Shown one piece after another: positions 63,344-64,000 of a stretch of DNA of 64,000 bases. The position numbers were made by a program, and so were the translations under genes. Each line of letters opens with the position of its first letter. Positions within the stretch are counted from its first letter, which is position 1. The notes beneath the pieces were generated by a model. The model was given only the letters and a program-made list of their open reading frames with translations, made no database searches and was not told where the DNA came from. This DNA comes from Rhodospirillales bacterium URHD0017 (lineage in GTDB: Bacteria; Pseudomonadota; Alphaproteobacteria; Reyranellales; Reyranellaceae): assembly GCA_900110395.1 (NCBI GenBank), contig FODP01000006.1, forward strand, positions 354,821-418,820. The letters are read 5' to 3'.

Positions 63344-64000
63344 TCAGCGGCGGCCGACGGCGGCGATGGTGGCACGGTTGGAGCGCGTCTGAGGCGCGTT
63401 CAGTTCCTCGATCAGCCACTCCTCGAACGCCTTGGTCTTCGGTCGGCTGACCGACGCCGGCGGGCAGACGAACCACCAGGCCTTGCCCGAGTCGACGATC
63501 TGCGGGAACGGCTGGAACAGCCGGCCCGAGGCAAGATCCTCGCGGAAGAGCTGCGGCGGACCCACGGCCACGCCCGCACCTTCCATCGCCGCCTCGACCG
63601 CGATCATGGTCGAGTCGAAGGTCAGCACGCGCTTGGGCTTGAAGTCGCCCATGCCGACCGCGCGCAACCAGATCGCCCACTCGGGATCGTAGGTCATGTC
63701 GATGAAGGGCACGCGCTTCAGGTCATCGAGCGTCTTCAGCTTGTCGCGATAACGGCGGCCACAGAGCGGCGTCAGGACATCGGAAAAAAGCTTTGTGGCA
63801 TGCAATTCCGGCTCCGGCTGCACCGTGAAGCGGATGGCGCAGTCGAAGTCCTCGCGGGCGAAATCGATGCGCCGCTGCGTCGTCGTCATGCGCACTTCGA
63901 TCTCGGGATGCTTGGTCTGGAAGCGATGCAGCCGGGGCGCCAGCCAGCCCAGCGCGAAGGTCGTGACCAGGCTGACATTGAGCGTGCCCGAGTTGGCCTT
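63344..64000 (-). CDS. GcvA-like LysR regulator, C-terminal part, cut by the window edge
   Basis: This open frame runs off the right end of the window, so only the ligand-binding domain is seen (GTLNVSLVTTFALGWLAPRL, FDCAIRFTVQPEP, GAGVAVGPPQLF). The pattern is the GcvA group of LysR regulators. The DNA-binding N-terminus lies beyond 64000. It is transcribed toward the PCuAC-like gene with a gap of 121 bases. Confidence 0.82.
   Translation of the reverse strand, partial: KANSGTLNVSLVTTFALGWLAPRLHRFQTKHPEIEVRMTTTQRRIDFAREDFDCAIRFTVQPEPELHATKLFSDVLTPLCGRRYRDKLKTLDDLKRVPFIDMTYDPEWAIWLRAVGMGDFKPKRVLTFDSTMIAVEAAMEGAGVAVGPPQLFREDLASGRLFQPFPQIVDSGKAWWFVCPPASVSRPKTKAFEEWLIEELNAPQTRSNRATIAAVGRR

Overview
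The window is GC-rich, gene-dense bacterial chromosome with no rRNA, tRNA, phage or CRISPR. Its content suggests a soil or freshwater alphaproteobacterium, possibly of the Rhodospirillales/Reyranella or Bradyrhizobium type. The reasons are an assimilatory NirA paired with a CysJ-like flavoprotein, NasS/NasT control, GcvA-type LysR regulators, DUF1127 mini-proteins, many ABC uptake systems and dispersed GC-rich palindromic repeats. The taxonomy is inference.

Left end (1-10.6 kb, minus strand): a nitrate/nitrite assimilation operon, nasS-nrtA-nrtB-nrtD-nirA-flavoprotein, with gene junctions overlapping or only a few bases apart. In front of nasS is a readable control region: a sigma-54 type promoter (7676-7691), a two-hairpin ANTAR target with two hexaloops of the A-N-N-G pattern (7611-7661), and an intrinsic terminator (7551-7596). 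The antiterminator gene nasT lies just upstream. Above it are a membrane-anchored Ser/Thr kinase with C-terminal MORN repeats and a 59-residue membrane protein.

10.9-25 kb, mainly plus strand: an SDR/DUF1445/DUF2848/CoA-transferase operon; then, on the minus strand, a hydroxyproline-epimerase-type racemase with a small P-loop kinase-like protein; then a tandem pair of amidohydrolases followed by a complete PotABCD-like ABC importer; then a fatty acid desaturase and a racemase-fold protein lacking both catalytic cysteines. The epimerase, amidohydrolases and importer look like an uptake and breakdown route for small peptides or amino acid derivatives (inference).

25-34 kb: a class III nucleotide cyclase overlapping a periplasmic binding lipoprotein gene; a MetE-like protein; an FMN oxidase; a luciferase-like monooxygenase/MarR pair with a likely operator; a di-heme cytochrome c; a GcvA-like regulator; and two DUF1127 mini-proteins, one only 52 residues long.

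34-50 kb: a TPR protein convergently overlapping an RND pump with its adaptor, leuCD, a DMT exporter, a cupin, a DapA-family aldolase, an M20 deacylase, a tautomerase and an EmrAB-type MFS efflux pair. 50-64 kb: a Baeyer-Villiger monooxygenase, a MarR-controlled beta-carbonic-anhydrase-like gene with matching operators, a cupin/SDR/GST cluster with a LysR regulator, a MalEFGK-like importer, a lysine 2,3-aminomutase-like radical SAM enzyme, a PCuAC-like protein and a LysR gene cut by the window edge.

The non-coding space is unusually structured. Two diverged copies (14477-14894 and 45938-46331) of a roughly 400 bp intergenic element each carry a TTGACT-N17-TATATA promoter and no conserved reading frame, so they may be an undescribed transcribed repeat. 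There are also at least three families of palindromic repeats. One supplies the C-terminus of a protein, and two others abut start codons that lack a ribosome binding site. A 28-C/28-G homopolymer pair flanked by a direct repeat (38188-38274) is probably an artefact.
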